DNA of 17,329 bases from an uncultured Haloferula sp. (GCA_946885645.1 CAMPGU010000058.1:1-17329), one strand, 5' to 3'. Counted from the stretch's first letter, positions 1 through 7,094 are shown. Notes: generated from the letters alone by a model not told the origin. Numbers and translations: made by a program.

Positions 1-1296
1 ACCAGGATCGACAAGGACAAGCTGCAGATCCAGGTGCTCGATGATTCGACCGACGAGACCACCGCGATCTGTCAGGCGGGCGTGGAGCGGCTGCAGGCCC
101 GCGGCTTCGACGCCGAGATGATCCACCGCACCGACCGCACCGGTTACAAGGCGGGCGCTCTGGAAAACGGAACCCGCTTTGCCAAGGGCGAATTGCTTTT
201 CATCCTGGATGCCGACTTCGTTCCGAATCCGGACGTCCTTCAAAAGACGATCCATTATTTCTCGGATGATCGCATCGGTATGATCCAGACCCGCTGGGGT
301 CACTTGAACCGCACTTTCAACGTGCTGACCCGCATCCAGGCGATGTTCCTGGACGGTCATCTGGAGCTCGAGCAGACCGCCCGCAACCGCAGCGGCCGTT
401 TCTTCACCTTCAACGGCACCGCCGGGATCTGGCGCAAGTCCTGCATCGCCGATGCGGGCGGCTGGGAACACGACACGCTCACGGAGGACATGGACCTCAG
501 CTACCGCGCGCAACTCAAGGGCTGGCGTTTCATCTTCCTCAACGATGTCGAGACGCCGGCGGAGCTGCCGGTGGACATGGACGGCTTCAAGAGCCAGCAG
601 CACCGCTGGACGAAGGGGTCCATCCAAGTCTGCAAGAAGGTGCTGCCCGCGATCTGGAAGGCAAAGGTGCCGCTTTACATCAAGATGGAGGCCACGGCCC
701 ACCTGACTTCCAATTTCGCCTACCTGATGCTGATCTGCCTCTGCTTCCTGATCTACCCGAACCAACATTCCGCTCCGGATTTCGGGCCGATGACGAAGTA
801 CATCGTCAATATCCCGATCTTCTTCTTCGCCTCGGTCTCGGTGATCGTTTTCTACGTCACGGCGCAAAAGGCTCTCCGCCCGACTTCCTGGTGGAAGGAG
901 CTGCCCTATCTGCCGCTTCTCCTTGCGCTTGGGATCGGGATGTCCGTGAACAACGCCAAGGCCGTTATCGAGGCGATTTTCAACCATCAGACGGGCTTCG
1001 TCCGCACGCCGAAATACGGGATCGACCAGAAGCCGAAGGGAGACTGGAAGCGCAGCAGCTACAAGGCGATGAAGACGCTCACGCCCGTGGTGGAACTGCT
1101 CTTCGGATTCTTTTTCCTCTTCGTGGTGGTGGAGGCTGCCATGCAAGACCGCTGGTCTTCGGCAATTCTTCTCCTTCCCTTTCCGGTCGGTTTCTTCTAT
1201 ACATCGCTTTCGTCGATGGCCCGCTTGCTGCCCTCCGGTCGCGTTCCTTCGGACTCCACTGCTGACAACACCACGGAATCTAGAAGCACCCCATGA
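1..1296 (+). CDS. Processive GT2 glycosyltransferase, cellulose/mannan-synthase-like (5' partial)
   Basis: Membrane-bound family 2 glycosyltransferase that would polymerise a polysaccharide from a nucleotide sugar at the inner membrane. The frame is open from base 1 and the first residues already belong to the catalytic domain, so the gene starts outside the window; the GTG at 34 is an internal valine. Visible are the first aspartate motif (DDSTDET, residues 13-19 of the visible part), the DAD metal site (70-72), TED (161-163, catalytic base) and QQHRW (199-203), the Q(Q/R)xRW signature of processive synthases. About five hydrophobic segments follow (near 238-252, 266-287, 301-320, 360-379 and 387-406). 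An FVRTPKYG motif near 333-340 resembles bacterial relatives of the CslA/CslC branch. Roughly 80-100 N-terminal residues are missing by comparison with family length. The product polymer cannot be told from sequence. The stop overlaps the next start as ATGA, implying co-translation. Confidence 0.9.
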   Translation, partial: TRIDKDKLQIQVLDDSTDETTAICQAGVERLQARGFDAEMIHRTDRTGYKAGALENGTRFAKGELLFILDADFVPNPDVLQKTIHYFSDDRIGMIQTRWGHLNRTFNVLTRIQAMFLDGHLELEQTARNRSGRFFTFNGTAGIWRKSCIADAGGWEHDTLTEDMDLSYRAQLKGWRFIFLNDVETPAELPVDMDGFKSQQHRWTKGSIQVCKKVLPAIWKAKVPLYIKMEATAHLTSNFAYLMLICLCFLIYPNQHSAPDFGPMTKYIVNIPIFFFASVSVIVFYVTAQKALRPTSWWKELPYLPLLLALGIGMSVNNAKAVIEAIFNHQTGFVRTPKYGIDQKPKGDWKRSSYKAMKTLTPVVELLFGFFFLFVVVEAAMQDRWSSAILLLPFPVGFFYTSLSSMARLLPSGRVPSDSTADNTTESRSTP

Positions 1297-1919
1297 TCCG
1301 GCGAATCCTGCATTACGCCTTCGCATCCGCATTGCTACTCCCCGCAACCTTGTCCTTGAACAGTTGCGGCACGGCCAAAGACACTCGTAACCAAATGGTG
1401 GTGAGTGTCCGGGACCAGCGCATGCTGCTGGTCCGCGACGGCAAGCCCGTCAAAGCCTACGTCGTCTCCACCTCGAAATTCGGGATCGGTTCGAAACCCG
1501 GCAGCAATTACACGCCGCTCGGACGCATGGAAGTCGCCCGGAAAATCGGGGATGGACAGCCGGCCGGTATGGTTTTCAAAAGCCGCCGCCCGACCGGCGA
1601 GGTGATTCGTCCCAACGCTCCCGGCCGCGACCCCATCGTCGGCAGGATCATGTGGCTTCACGGCACCGAAGATCAGAACCGCAACACCTTCGGTCGCTGC
1701 GTTTATATCCACGGCACCCCCGAGGAATGGAGGCTCGGCTCCCCCGCGTCCTACGGGTGCATCCGTATGGCCATGCGCGATGTGGTCGATCTCTACGATC
1801 GCATCGGAGAGGGGGCGGAGGTCCGCGTGATGCGCGGCTCCCTGCTGGAGACGTGGGAAGGGCAGGAGTACGCCCGCCAGCATTCTCCGGAAGTGCTGAC
1901 GGGGGTCGCGAAAATGTAA
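1293..1919 (+). CDS. L,D-transpeptidase (YkuD) lipoprotein
   Basis: Periplasmic L,D-transpeptidase expected to form 3-3 peptidoglycan cross-links or attach proteins to peptidoglycan. The 208-residue protein has a lipoprotein-type signal: basic start, hydrophobic 10-22, then LNSC with Cys25 as the probable lipidated residue. The YkuD domain covers about 33-182. The catalytic signature is HGT (140-142) followed by S-Y-G-C-I-R-M (153-159), with nucleophile Cys156 and His140. The residue before GC-1 is tyrosine where the family usually has His or Asn (SHGC/SNGC), a mild variation. A second WLHG (121-124) is also typical. The ATG overlaps the stop of the glycosyltransferase gene, so the two are translationally coupled, linking polysaccharide synthesis with wall cross-linking. 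Substrate choice (cross-linking versus anchoring) is not visible. Confidence 0.9.
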   Translation: MIRRILHYAFASALLLPATLSLNSCGTAKDTRNQMVVSVRDQRMLLVRDGKPVKAYVVSTSKFGIGSKPGSNYTPLGRMEVARKIGDGQPAGMVFKSRRPTGEVIRPNAPGRDPIVGRIMWLHGTEDQNRNTFGRCVYIHGTPEEWRLGSPASYGCIRMAMRDVVDLYDRIGEGAEVRVMRGSLLETWEGQEYARQHSPEVLTGVAKM

Positions 1920-1939
1920 TTTCGTTCCTACACACAAGC

Positions 1940-1967
1940 TTGACAGGGGCGGCGGTGTCCCTACATT
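1940..1967 (+). promoter_or_regulatory. Candidate promoter for rpsT
   Basis: TTGACA (1940-1945), a perfect -35 hexamer, is separated by 16 nt from TACATT (1962-1967, 4 of 6 matches to the -10 consensus). It lies after the transpeptidase stop and predicts transcription starting near 1974, giving a leader of about 43 nt for rpsT. Promoter function is inference from the hexamers. Confidence 0.6.
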
Positions 1968-2016
1968 GCCGCCCCCGCGCGACCCCGGTAGCGCCAACCG
2001 TCCGAACTTTTTCACC

Positions 2017-2280
2017 ATGGCCAATCACAAGTCCGCCCTGAAGCGCGTCCGTCAGACCAAGACCCGCACCGAGCGCAACCGCGCCCGCAAGACCGTCATC
2101 AAGACGCTCCGCAAGAAGACCCTTGCTGCCGTCGCCGCGGCCGACAAGCCGGTCGCCGGCCAGTCGCTCTCGGAGTTCTCCTCCGCGGTGGACAAGGCCG
2201 CCAAGAAGGGCCTGATCCACAAGAACAAGGCCGCCAATCTCAAGAGCAAGGCAGCCAAGGCAATCGCCTCGATTGCCTGA
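2017..2280 (+). CDS. rpsT: 30S ribosomal protein S20
   Basis: Primary 16S rRNA-binding protein of the small subunit. The 87-residue product starts MANHKSALKR and continues with the Lys/Arg-rich helices characteristic of S20 (conserved K-T-x-I-K segment near 28, IHKNKAANLKSK near 68-79). Length matches the family's 85-90 residues. The frame is open further upstream to 1966, but the canonical MANxKSAxKR start is the ATG at 2017. No Shine-Dalgarno sequence precedes it (the bases before ATG are pyrimidine-rich). It has its own TTGACA promoter and is followed by inverted repeats that may terminate or attenuate transcription into the next gene. Confidence 0.97.
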   Translation: MANHKSALKRVRQTKTRTERNRARKTVIKTLRKKTLAAVAAADKPVAGQSLSEFSSAVDKAAKKGLIHKNKAANLKSKAAKAIASIA

Positions 2281-2340
2281 GCCGCTTCCCGGACGGTTTT
2301 TTATTTCCGAAGCGGCTCCGGTTTCCGGTGCCGCTTCTTT
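2279..2340 (+). terminator. rpsT 3' inverted repeats: terminator/attenuator-like region
   Basis: The octamer GCCGCTTC at 2281-2288, its complement GAAGCGGC at 2309-2316, and GCCGCTTC again at 2330-2337 can form two mutually exclusive hairpins. The first is a perfect 10-bp stem (2279-2288 with 2309-2318, 20-nt loop) that includes the last two bases of the rpsT stop. The second is an 8-bp stem (2309-2316 with 2330-2337, 13-nt loop) followed by TTTATT, a weak intrinsic-terminator shape. A further T6 tract sits inside the loop of the first hairpin (2297-2302). Confidence 0.55.
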
Positions 2341-2351
2341 ATTGGAAACCC

Positions 2352-2588
2352 ATGGCCCAGTCATCCCAAGAACCTGAATCGCGCCACGCAAAGGCCGCGA
2401 AGATCGCCGCAAACCCCTCGGGATATAAGGTTTGCGAAGGGTGCGACTCGATCGTCGGTGCAGGTGCCGTGCTCTGCCCGAACTGCCATAGCTACCGCTT
2501 TGATGACTCCGCGGAACGGGTGATCCTGCAGGCCCGCGCGCTCGGATCGCGCGACCAGACCTCCGTGACCGCCGGGGATCTGAGCTGA
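2352..2588 (+). CDS. Small zinc-ribbon protein, unknown function
   Basis: A 78-residue soluble protein with one CxxC-x10-CxxC module (Cys28, Cys31, Cys42, Cys45) that should bind a single zinc ion, flanked by an alanine/lysine-rich N-terminus and a short helix (about 53-65). The motif wording (CEGCDS...LCPNCHSYRF) looks like a conserved hypothetical family that I associate from memory with Verrucomicrobia. I do not recognise a named family or function; RNA or ribosome association is only suggested by position behind rpsT. The frame is open from a GTG at 2328, but that codon lies inside the upstream hairpin region, so the ATG at 2352 is preferred. Its stop falls in an 8-bp inverted repeat shared with the convergent toxin gene. 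Confidence 0.75.
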   Translation: MAQSSQEPESRHAKAAKIAANPSGYKVCEGCDSIVGAGAVLCPNCHSYRFDDSAERVILQARALGSRDQTSVTAGDLS

Positions 2589-2598
2589 CCGCTCAGAT
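2578..2598. terminator. Bidirectional hairpin between convergent genes
   Basis: ATCTGAGC (2578-2585) and GCTCAGAT (2591-2598) form a perfect 8-bp stem with a 5-nt loop. It overlaps the stop codons of both the zinc-ribbon gene (+) and the RES toxin gene (-). There is no clear U-tract on either side, so termination by this hairpin alone is uncertain. Confidence 0.45.
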
Positions 2599-3045
2599 AG
2601 CCAAGCGGAGATCGAGCTGGAATTTTGATTCCCCGATCACGCGGATTTGGTCGAATCCGGGAGCTAGCGGGTTGAGCAAGACGTTCTCCTCCTGTGGGAT
2701 CACGACCGACGGTACCCGCAGGGCGACATGCAGGGCACGTTTGAGCCATTGCAGCCCGTGCCGTTGGGCCTCGTTTCCCGCCGGATGACTGTTCCATCCC
2801 CGGGGTGGAATCGCAGCCGGAGCTACAAGACTGTCCGGCACTTCCACCTCCAGCAGCCGGAGGGGCATGCCGCGGGTTTGAGGACTGAGGTGAACCAGAA
2901 GTTCCAATACCGCCAGGGCACGGCTGCCGGCCGCGTAAACGCATCGGTGGCCGGGCGGGTTCCACCTCCCCCCGTAGAGACGCGCGCCCTCTCCCGAGAG
3001 AGCCGTGGCTGCATATTCCGGCTTCACGATCCGATAGCAACGCAT
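2593..3045 (-). CDS. RES-domain toxin of a type II toxin-antitoxin pair
   Basis: RES-family toxin of 150 residues, full length for the family. Characterised relatives act on NAD+ (MbcT is an NAD+ phosphorylase; ParT ADP-ribosylates phosphoribosyl pyrophosphate synthetase). The three conserved residues behind the family name are present: Arg27 in GGRWN (25-29), Glu48 in AVLELL, and Ser113 in VPSVVIP. Tyr37 and the ENVLLNP segment (120-126) also match. Nothing suggests inactivation. The start lies 6 nt after the stop of the Xre antitoxin gene, giving the usual antitoxin-then-toxin order, and no Shine-Dalgarno sequence precedes it, so expression likely depends on coupling to the antitoxin. Which NAD+ chemistry this member performs is not visible. 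Confidence 0.9.
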   Translation of the reverse strand: MRCYRIVKPEYAATALSGEGARLYGGRWNPPGHRCVYAAGSRALAVLELLVHLSPQTRGMPLRLLEVEVPDSLVAPAAIPPRGWNSHPAGNEAQRHGLQWLKRALHVALRVPSVVIPQEENVLLNPLAPGFDQIRVIGESKFQLDLRLAI

Positions 3046-3051
3046 GGTTCG

Positions 3052-3531
3052 TCAGGAAAACACTCCGTGCTCCAGACGGCCGAGGAGGTACTCCACTTCG
3101 CGTGCACCTACCTCCGTATCCGCAAAGGAGAGGGGGCTCTCGCCGGAAAAAGCCACCGCGGGCGACTTTAGCCAATCCCTTGCGGCAGTTTCCTTTTCAA
3201 AGACTTCCGTGGCCCGTCTGAGCAAGCGGGCGAAGCGGACGAGTCTCTCGCTCTCCGGCATTTCCAGGTGCCCGGTCTTTTTCCGCCGGTGGAGCGTTGC
3301 GCGGGAGATTCCCAGCAGGGGAGCCAGATCTTCCTCCGTGGTATCCAGCCAATCCGCAAGCGCGTGAAATTCCGCCATGGGCAGGCCTTTGCGGATCAAG
3401 GCCACCACATCGGCCGGGCTGTCCTTTACCTGCGGCTCGTCCCTCAGGATGCTACTGTATCTTTTGGGGAGGAACTCTTCCCGGAGATGGGAGACATAGC
3501 CTTCCTGATTCATATGGATCAGAAATACCAT
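3052..3531 (-). CDS. Xre/MbcA/ParS-type antitoxin (DUF2384)
   Basis: Antitoxin that should bind and neutralise the neighbouring RES toxin and repress its own operon. The 159-residue protein has a helix-turn-helix at about 64-88 (EEDLAPLLGISRATLHRR) followed by the family's xES-x-R-x2-R-x-A pattern, and a C-terminal DUF2384 toxin-binding region (about 115-156: WLKSPAVAF, G-ESPL, DTEVGAREV, LGRLEHG). Start choice is open: ATG at 3531, or ATG at 3513 (Met7), which would lie just downstream of the possible -10 element at 3522-3527 and give an almost leaderless mRNA. Both start codons fall inside the arms of an inverted repeat. The gene begins about 34 nt after the pheT stop on the same strand, so read-through from pheST is possible. 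Confidence 0.88.
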   Translation of the reverse strand: MVFLIHMNQEGYVSHLREEFLPKRYSSILRDEPQVKDSPADVVALIRKGLPMAEFHALADWLDTTEEDLAPLLGISRATLHRRKKTGHLEMPESERLVRFARLLRRATEVFEKETAARDWLKSPAVAFSGESPLSFADTEVGAREVEYLLGRLEHGVFS

Positions 3532-3543
3532 CCATTTGAATCA
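3506..3543 (-). promoter_or_regulatory. Candidate operator of the RES-Xre operon
   Basis: TGATTCATATGGAT at 3506-3519 recurs inverted at 3530-3543 (ATCCATTTGAATCA), matching at 13 of 14 positions with a 10-nt spacer; arm centres are 24 bp apart. Each arm is itself nearly palindromic (3505-3522 around CATATG; 3534-3546 ATTTGA-A-TCAAAT). The spacer holds GAAATA, which on the minus strand reads TATTTC and could be a -10 element (3522-3527) placed 16 nt from TTGATT (3544-3549). The geometry suits two dimers of the antitoxin covering its own promoter; binding is inference. Confidence 0.6.
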
Positions 3544-3548
3544 AATCA

Positions 3549-3583
3549 ACAAAAACCCGCCGGATCACCGTTGGCTCACGGGT
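3549..3583 (-). terminator. Weak candidate terminator after pheT
   Basis: On the minus strand ACCC (3583-3580) and GCC (3575-3573) can pair with GGC and GGGT (3561-3555), a 7-bp stem with a 4-nt bulge, followed directly by five T (3555-3551). It overlaps the pheT stop. The bulge makes it weak, so some transcripts may continue into the toxin-antitoxin genes. Confidence 0.4.
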
Positions 3584-5946
3584 AGCGCGGCGGTAAGGAC
3601 GGACACCACGTTCTTATGGGCGGCGTCGATTTCCTCCGTTTTGAGGGTGCGGTCGGCGGCTCGGTAATGCAGGCGGTAAGCGATCGACTTGCGGTCCGCG
3701 GAAAGCTTTTCGCCCGTGGGATCGCGGAAGATATCGAAACACTCGAAGCCGGCCAAGAGCGGTTCCTTTACCTTCGAGGCGAACACGCGTTCGATTTCGG
3801 CATTCGCCAGCGATGCAGGCGCTTCCATCGCAAGATCCCGCGATGACCCGGGGAAAAGGGGGAGGTCCTCCAAGGAGCTGCTCACCACAGCGAGCTTGCG
3901 CAGTTTCGGCAGGTCGAGTTCCGCTGCGAATATCGGCCCGGCGGTGTCCAACTCTCGCTGGCGGGAGGGCAGCAGCATGGCGAAGGTGCCCAGATTTTGC
4001 CCTCCGGCCTGAATATCGCATCCTAGGGCGAAGCCCTCGCGCGCGCGCGGGACCAACTGTAGCGGAACGGTGGGAATCATCGCCGCGATCACGGCCTTCA
4101 GATCGTAGAGGTCCGCCGCCTTCTCCGGCCGGGCCCAGCCCGGAGGTAGTGCCGGCCCGGAAAGAACAATCCCCAGAACATCGGCTTCGAGATCCTTGGC
4201 CTTGCCGCCGCCCGCATTGCGGAAGACCCGGCCGATCTCGAAGAAGCGGAGCGCTTTGGCTCCTTGGCGGATATTGCGGGCTGCGGAGGCAACCAGACCC
4301 GGGATCAGGCTCGGGCGCATCACGGCATGGTCCTCGCTCAGCGGCAGGCTCACCCGGATCGTATCCCCGGGCAGGAGGGGTTTCAGCGGGAGGGCGTCGG
4401 CGAGCTGGCCGTCGGAAATCAGCTTGATCGTCTGGCACTCGTGGAAGCCAAGCCCGGCCAGGCGCTCGCGCAGGCGCATGTCGGCATCGTAGGCCGCGTC
4501 CACGCTGCTGGAGGGAGCGAAGGTGCCGCTGAAGCGTGACGGCACCGCTTCGAGGCCCTTCACGCGGACAATCTCTTCCACCAGATCGATGTGGCGTTGG
4601 AGGTCCGCGCGGAAAGCGGGGACGCTCCAAGTGCCGTCTTCCAGCTTGGATAGCCCAAGACGGTTCAGGATCGTAGCGGCCTCCTCATGCGGGATACTTG
4701 CTCCCGTCAATTGATCCAGCTTCGCCAGATCCAGCACGACCGGCTTCGTCAGGACGGGTGCCTCGCCGGCTACCATCGTGACCGTTTCCGCGGTCCCGCC
4801 GGCGAGTTCGAGAATCATTTTCACCGCCAAGGCGGAACCGGCCAGAACGCCTGCGGGATTCACGCCGCGCTCGAAACGGTAGGAGGAATCCGAGGAAAGA
4901 GCCGTGCGGCGCGAGGTCCGGCGGATCCGGGAGGGAGCGAAGTAGGCCGACTCAAGCAAGATGTCGGTGGTGCCTTCCGTCACTCCGCTCTCCGCTCCGC
5001 CCATTACTCCGCCGAGAGCCAGGGCGCTCCCCGCTTCGTCCGAGATCACACAATCCTCCGGCTGTAGCACATGGGTCCCGCCGTCCAATGCGGAGAAGCT
5101 TTCGCCTTCCTTCGCGGTTCGGATCACTAGCGAGCCCGAGACTCTCGCGGCGTCGAAGGCGTGCAGCGGTTGCCCGATCTCGTGCAGGACGAAATTCGTG
5201 ATATCGACGATGTTGTTGATCGGCCGCAGTCCGATGGATTCCAGCCGCTCTTTCAGCCATCCCGGGCTCTCCGCGACCTTTACGGCGGAAATGCGGACCG
5301 CGGTGTAGAATGGGCAGGCGTCCGGCGCCTCGATCTTCACGCCATCCCGGGAGACTGTACCGCGTGGCGGAATTGCCAGAGGGGAAAGCGGCACCTCCAG
5401 CAAGGTCGCCATCTCGCGCGCCATCCCGTAGTGACTCAGCAGGTCCGGGCGGTTCGGCGTGACTTCCACCTCCAGCAGGACATCGCTCTCGAAGAGCTCC
5501 TTCACCGGCTTGCCGACGGGGGAATCCGGAGGAAGGATCATCAGTCCGTCCTCCGCATCCGTGAGACCGATTTCGCCCGCGGCGCAAAGCATGCCTTTCG
5601 ATTCCACGCCGCGCATCTTCGCTTCGCCGATGGTGAATCCCCCGGGCAGCGCGGCACCTGGCAAGGCGCAGGGGACTTTGTCGCCGACTTTGTAGTTCTG
5701 GGCACCGCAGACGATCTGCCGCAGCGATCCTTCGCCTGCATCCACCTGCGTGACCTTCAGTTTGTCCGCATTCGGGTGCTGCACGGCCTCCATGATCTGC
5801 GCGACCACGACTTTGTGGGAGGCCACGCCTTTCACCTCGATCCCCTCGACCTCCACCCCGGCAAAGGTCAGCAGACGGTCCAATTCCTCGGGTGTCTTGC
5901 CCTTGAGATCCACGTGGGTCGCGAGCCAGTTCAGCGAAACGTTCAT
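3565..5946 (-). CDS. pheT: Phenylalanine--tRNA ligase beta subunit
   Basis: Beta subunit of the cytoplasmic alpha2-beta2 PheRS, responsible for tRNA recognition and editing of misacylated Tyr-tRNAPhe. The 793-residue product is the standard long bacterial form: EMAP-type tRNA-binding domain (about 40-150), B3/B4 editing domain (about 200-370), B5 domain (about 390-470, after SSYRFERGVNP), catalytic-like core (about 480-690), and C-terminal ferredoxin-fold anticodon-binding domain (about 700-793, with DLPLFPGSSRDLAM). The frame extends to a TTG at 5952, but the ATG at 5946 gives the family start MNVSLNWL. It follows pheS with a 40-nt gap, so the two form an operon. The reading frame is intact and nothing looks unusual. 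Confidence 0.97.
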   Translation of the reverse strand: MNVSLNWLATHVDLKGKTPEELDRLLTFAGVEVEGIEVKGVASHKVVVAQIMEAVQHPNADKLKVTQVDAGEGSLRQIVCGAQNYKVGDKVPCALPGAALPGGFTIGEAKMRGVESKGMLCAAGEIGLTDAEDGLMILPPDSPVGKPVKELFESDVLLEVEVTPNRPDLLSHYGMAREMATLLEVPLSPLAIPPRGTVSRDGVKIEAPDACPFYTAVRISAVKVAESPGWLKERLESIGLRPINNIVDITNFVLHEIGQPLHAFDAARVSGSLVIRTAKEGESFSALDGGTHVLQPEDCVISDEAGSALALGGVMGGAESGVTEGTTDILLESAYFAPSRIRRTSRRTALSSDSSYRFERGVNPAGVLAGSALAVKMILELAGGTAETVTMVAGEAPVLTKPVVLDLAKLDQLTGASIPHEEAATILNRLGLSKLEDGTWSVPAFRADLQRHIDLVEEIVRVKGLEAVPSRFSGTFAPSSSVDAAYDADMRLRERLAGLGFHECQTIKLISDGQLADALPLKPLLPGDTIRVSLPLSEDHAVMRPSLIPGLVASAARNIRQGAKALRFFEIGRVFRNAGGGKAKDLEADVLGIVLSGPALPPGWARPEKAADLYDLKAVIAAMIPTVPLQLVPRAREGFALGCDIQAGGQNLGTFAMLLPSRQRELDTAGPIFAAELDLPKLRKLAVVSSSLEDLPLFPGSSRDLAMEAPASLANAEIERVFASKVKEPLLAGFECFDIFRDPTGEKLSADRKSIAYRLHYRAADRTLKTEEIDAAHKNVVSVLTAALPVSQR

Positions 5947-5986
5947 AGCCAAAAAATCTTCGTGTCTTCCTTTTCCCGGTTCTTCC

Positions 5987-7003
5987 TCAGGCGAACTGCT
6001 TCAGGAAACGCGCGTCGTTCTCGATCAGGAGGCGGATATCCTTGATCCCCCAGCGGATCATCGCGAGGCGGTCCAAACCCATGCCGAACGCGAAACCCGT
6101 GACCTTTTCCGGGTCATAGGCACCGTCCTTGCGCGAGGCACCGATCTGCTCGAATACCGCCGGATCCACCATGCCGCAGCCGGCGACCTCGATCCAACGG
6201 GGTGCCTGGCCCTTTGCGTGGAGCTTCACGTCGATTTCGAAGCTCGGCTCCGTGAAGGGGAAGAAATGCGGACGGAACCGGACCTCCGTCTCCGCGCCGA
6301 AGAGTTCGTGAAAGAAATACTCCAGCGTGCCCTTCAGATCGCCCAAGGAAACGTCCTTGTCCACGTAGAGGCCCTCGAGCTGGTTGAAGACCGAGAGGTG
6401 GGTCGCGTCGATCTCGTCCCGGCGGTAGGCCGAGCCGGGCGCGATGATCCGCACCGGCGGCACCTGCGCTTCCATCGTCCGCACCTGCACGGAGGACGTG
6501 TGCGTCCTCAGCAGCTTCCCGGAGTCGAAATAGAAGGTGTCCTTTTCGTTACGGGCAGGGTGATCGGCCGGGGTGTTCAGCGCATCGAAACAGTGGAATT
6601 CGTCCTCGATTTCCGGGCCCTCGGCGAGCGCGAAGCCCATCCGGCGCAGGATCGAGATCGCCTGATGCCGCAGGATCGTCAGGGGATGAAGCGAGCCGTG
6701 GTGCAGTGCCCGGGCAGGCAGGGTGACGTCGATGCCGTCCAGAGCCTTGCGGTCGGCAGCATCCTGCAGCACCTGCTGCTTTTCCTCCAAGGCCGCGGTG
6801 ATGGCTCCCCGGGCGGTGTTCAAGAGCGCTCCAACCGCCGCTTTTTCCTCCTTCGGCACATCCCGCATGCCCGCGGAGACCTCGGTGAGGGTGCCTTTCT
6901 TGCCGAGGACCGCCACGCGGGCATCCTCCAGCGCGCGGGCATCCGTGGCGGCTCCGATCCGGGCCAATGCCTCGGACTGAATGGCTTCGATCTGGTCCTT
7001 CAT
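5987..7003 (-). CDS. pheS: Phenylalanine--tRNA ligase alpha subunit
   Basis: Catalytic subunit of PheRS, a class II synthetase that activates phenylalanine with ATP and charges the 2'-OH of tRNAPhe. At 338 residues it has normal length. The N-terminal coiled-coil tRNA arm is at about 1-85. The class II core follows, with THTSSVQ (167-173), motif 2 (PGSAYRRDE...THLSVFNQLEG, 189-211), FFPFTEPSFEID (247-258), and motif 3 GFAFGMGLDRLAM (303-315). The start is the first ATG in frame and matches family length. No Shine-Dalgarno sequence lies before it. A candidate promoter ends about 18 nt upstream, implying a very short leader with no room for a phenylalanine-codon attenuator such as E. coli pheM. 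Confidence 0.97.
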   Translation of the reverse strand: MKDQIEAIQSEALARIGAATDARALEDARVAVLGKKGTLTEVSAGMRDVPKEEKAAVGALLNTARGAITAALEEKQQVLQDAADRKALDGIDVTLPARALHHGSLHPLTILRHQAISILRRMGFALAEGPEIEDEFHCFDALNTPADHPARNEKDTFYFDSGKLLRTHTSSVQVRTMEAQVPPVRIIAPGSAYRRDEIDATHLSVFNQLEGLYVDKDVSLGDLKGTLEYFFHELFGAETEVRFRPHFFPFTEPSFEIDVKLHAKGQAPRWIEVAGCGMVDPAVFEQIGASRKDGAYDPEKVTGFAFGMGLDRLAMIRWGIKDIRLLIENDARFLKQFA

Positions 7004-7020
7004 GGGAAAGCGGGGCGCAG

Positions 7021-7049
7021 GGATTAGCCTTTGGACGCGGGCGAGTCAA
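7021..7049 (-). promoter_or_regulatory. Candidate promoter for pheST
   Basis: On the minus strand TTGACT (7049-7044) is followed after 17 nt by TAATCC (7026-7021). The -35 matches 5 of 6 consensus bases; the -10 is poor. The predicted start near 7014 leaves a leader of about 11 nt before the pheS ATG at 7003. Confidence 0.5.
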
Positions 7050-7094
7050 AGGCTTGTCCCGGGAAAGGGCGAAATCCCTTCCGCATCGGGTACT

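Noticed and set aside
34..36. GTG as start of the glycosyltransferase
   Set aside because: The same frame is open to base 1 and encodes conserved residues before this codon (DKLQIQVLDDS), so the gene is truncated by the window edge.
1335..2412. Overlapping minus-strand open frames opposite the L,D-transpeptidase and rpsT
   Set aside because: They are shadow frames opposite clear genes, with no family resemblance.
5750..7027. Open frame of 425 codons on the plus strand across pheT and pheS
   Set aside because: It is antisense to two unmistakable synthetase genes, has no recognisable domain, and crosses their intergenic gap.
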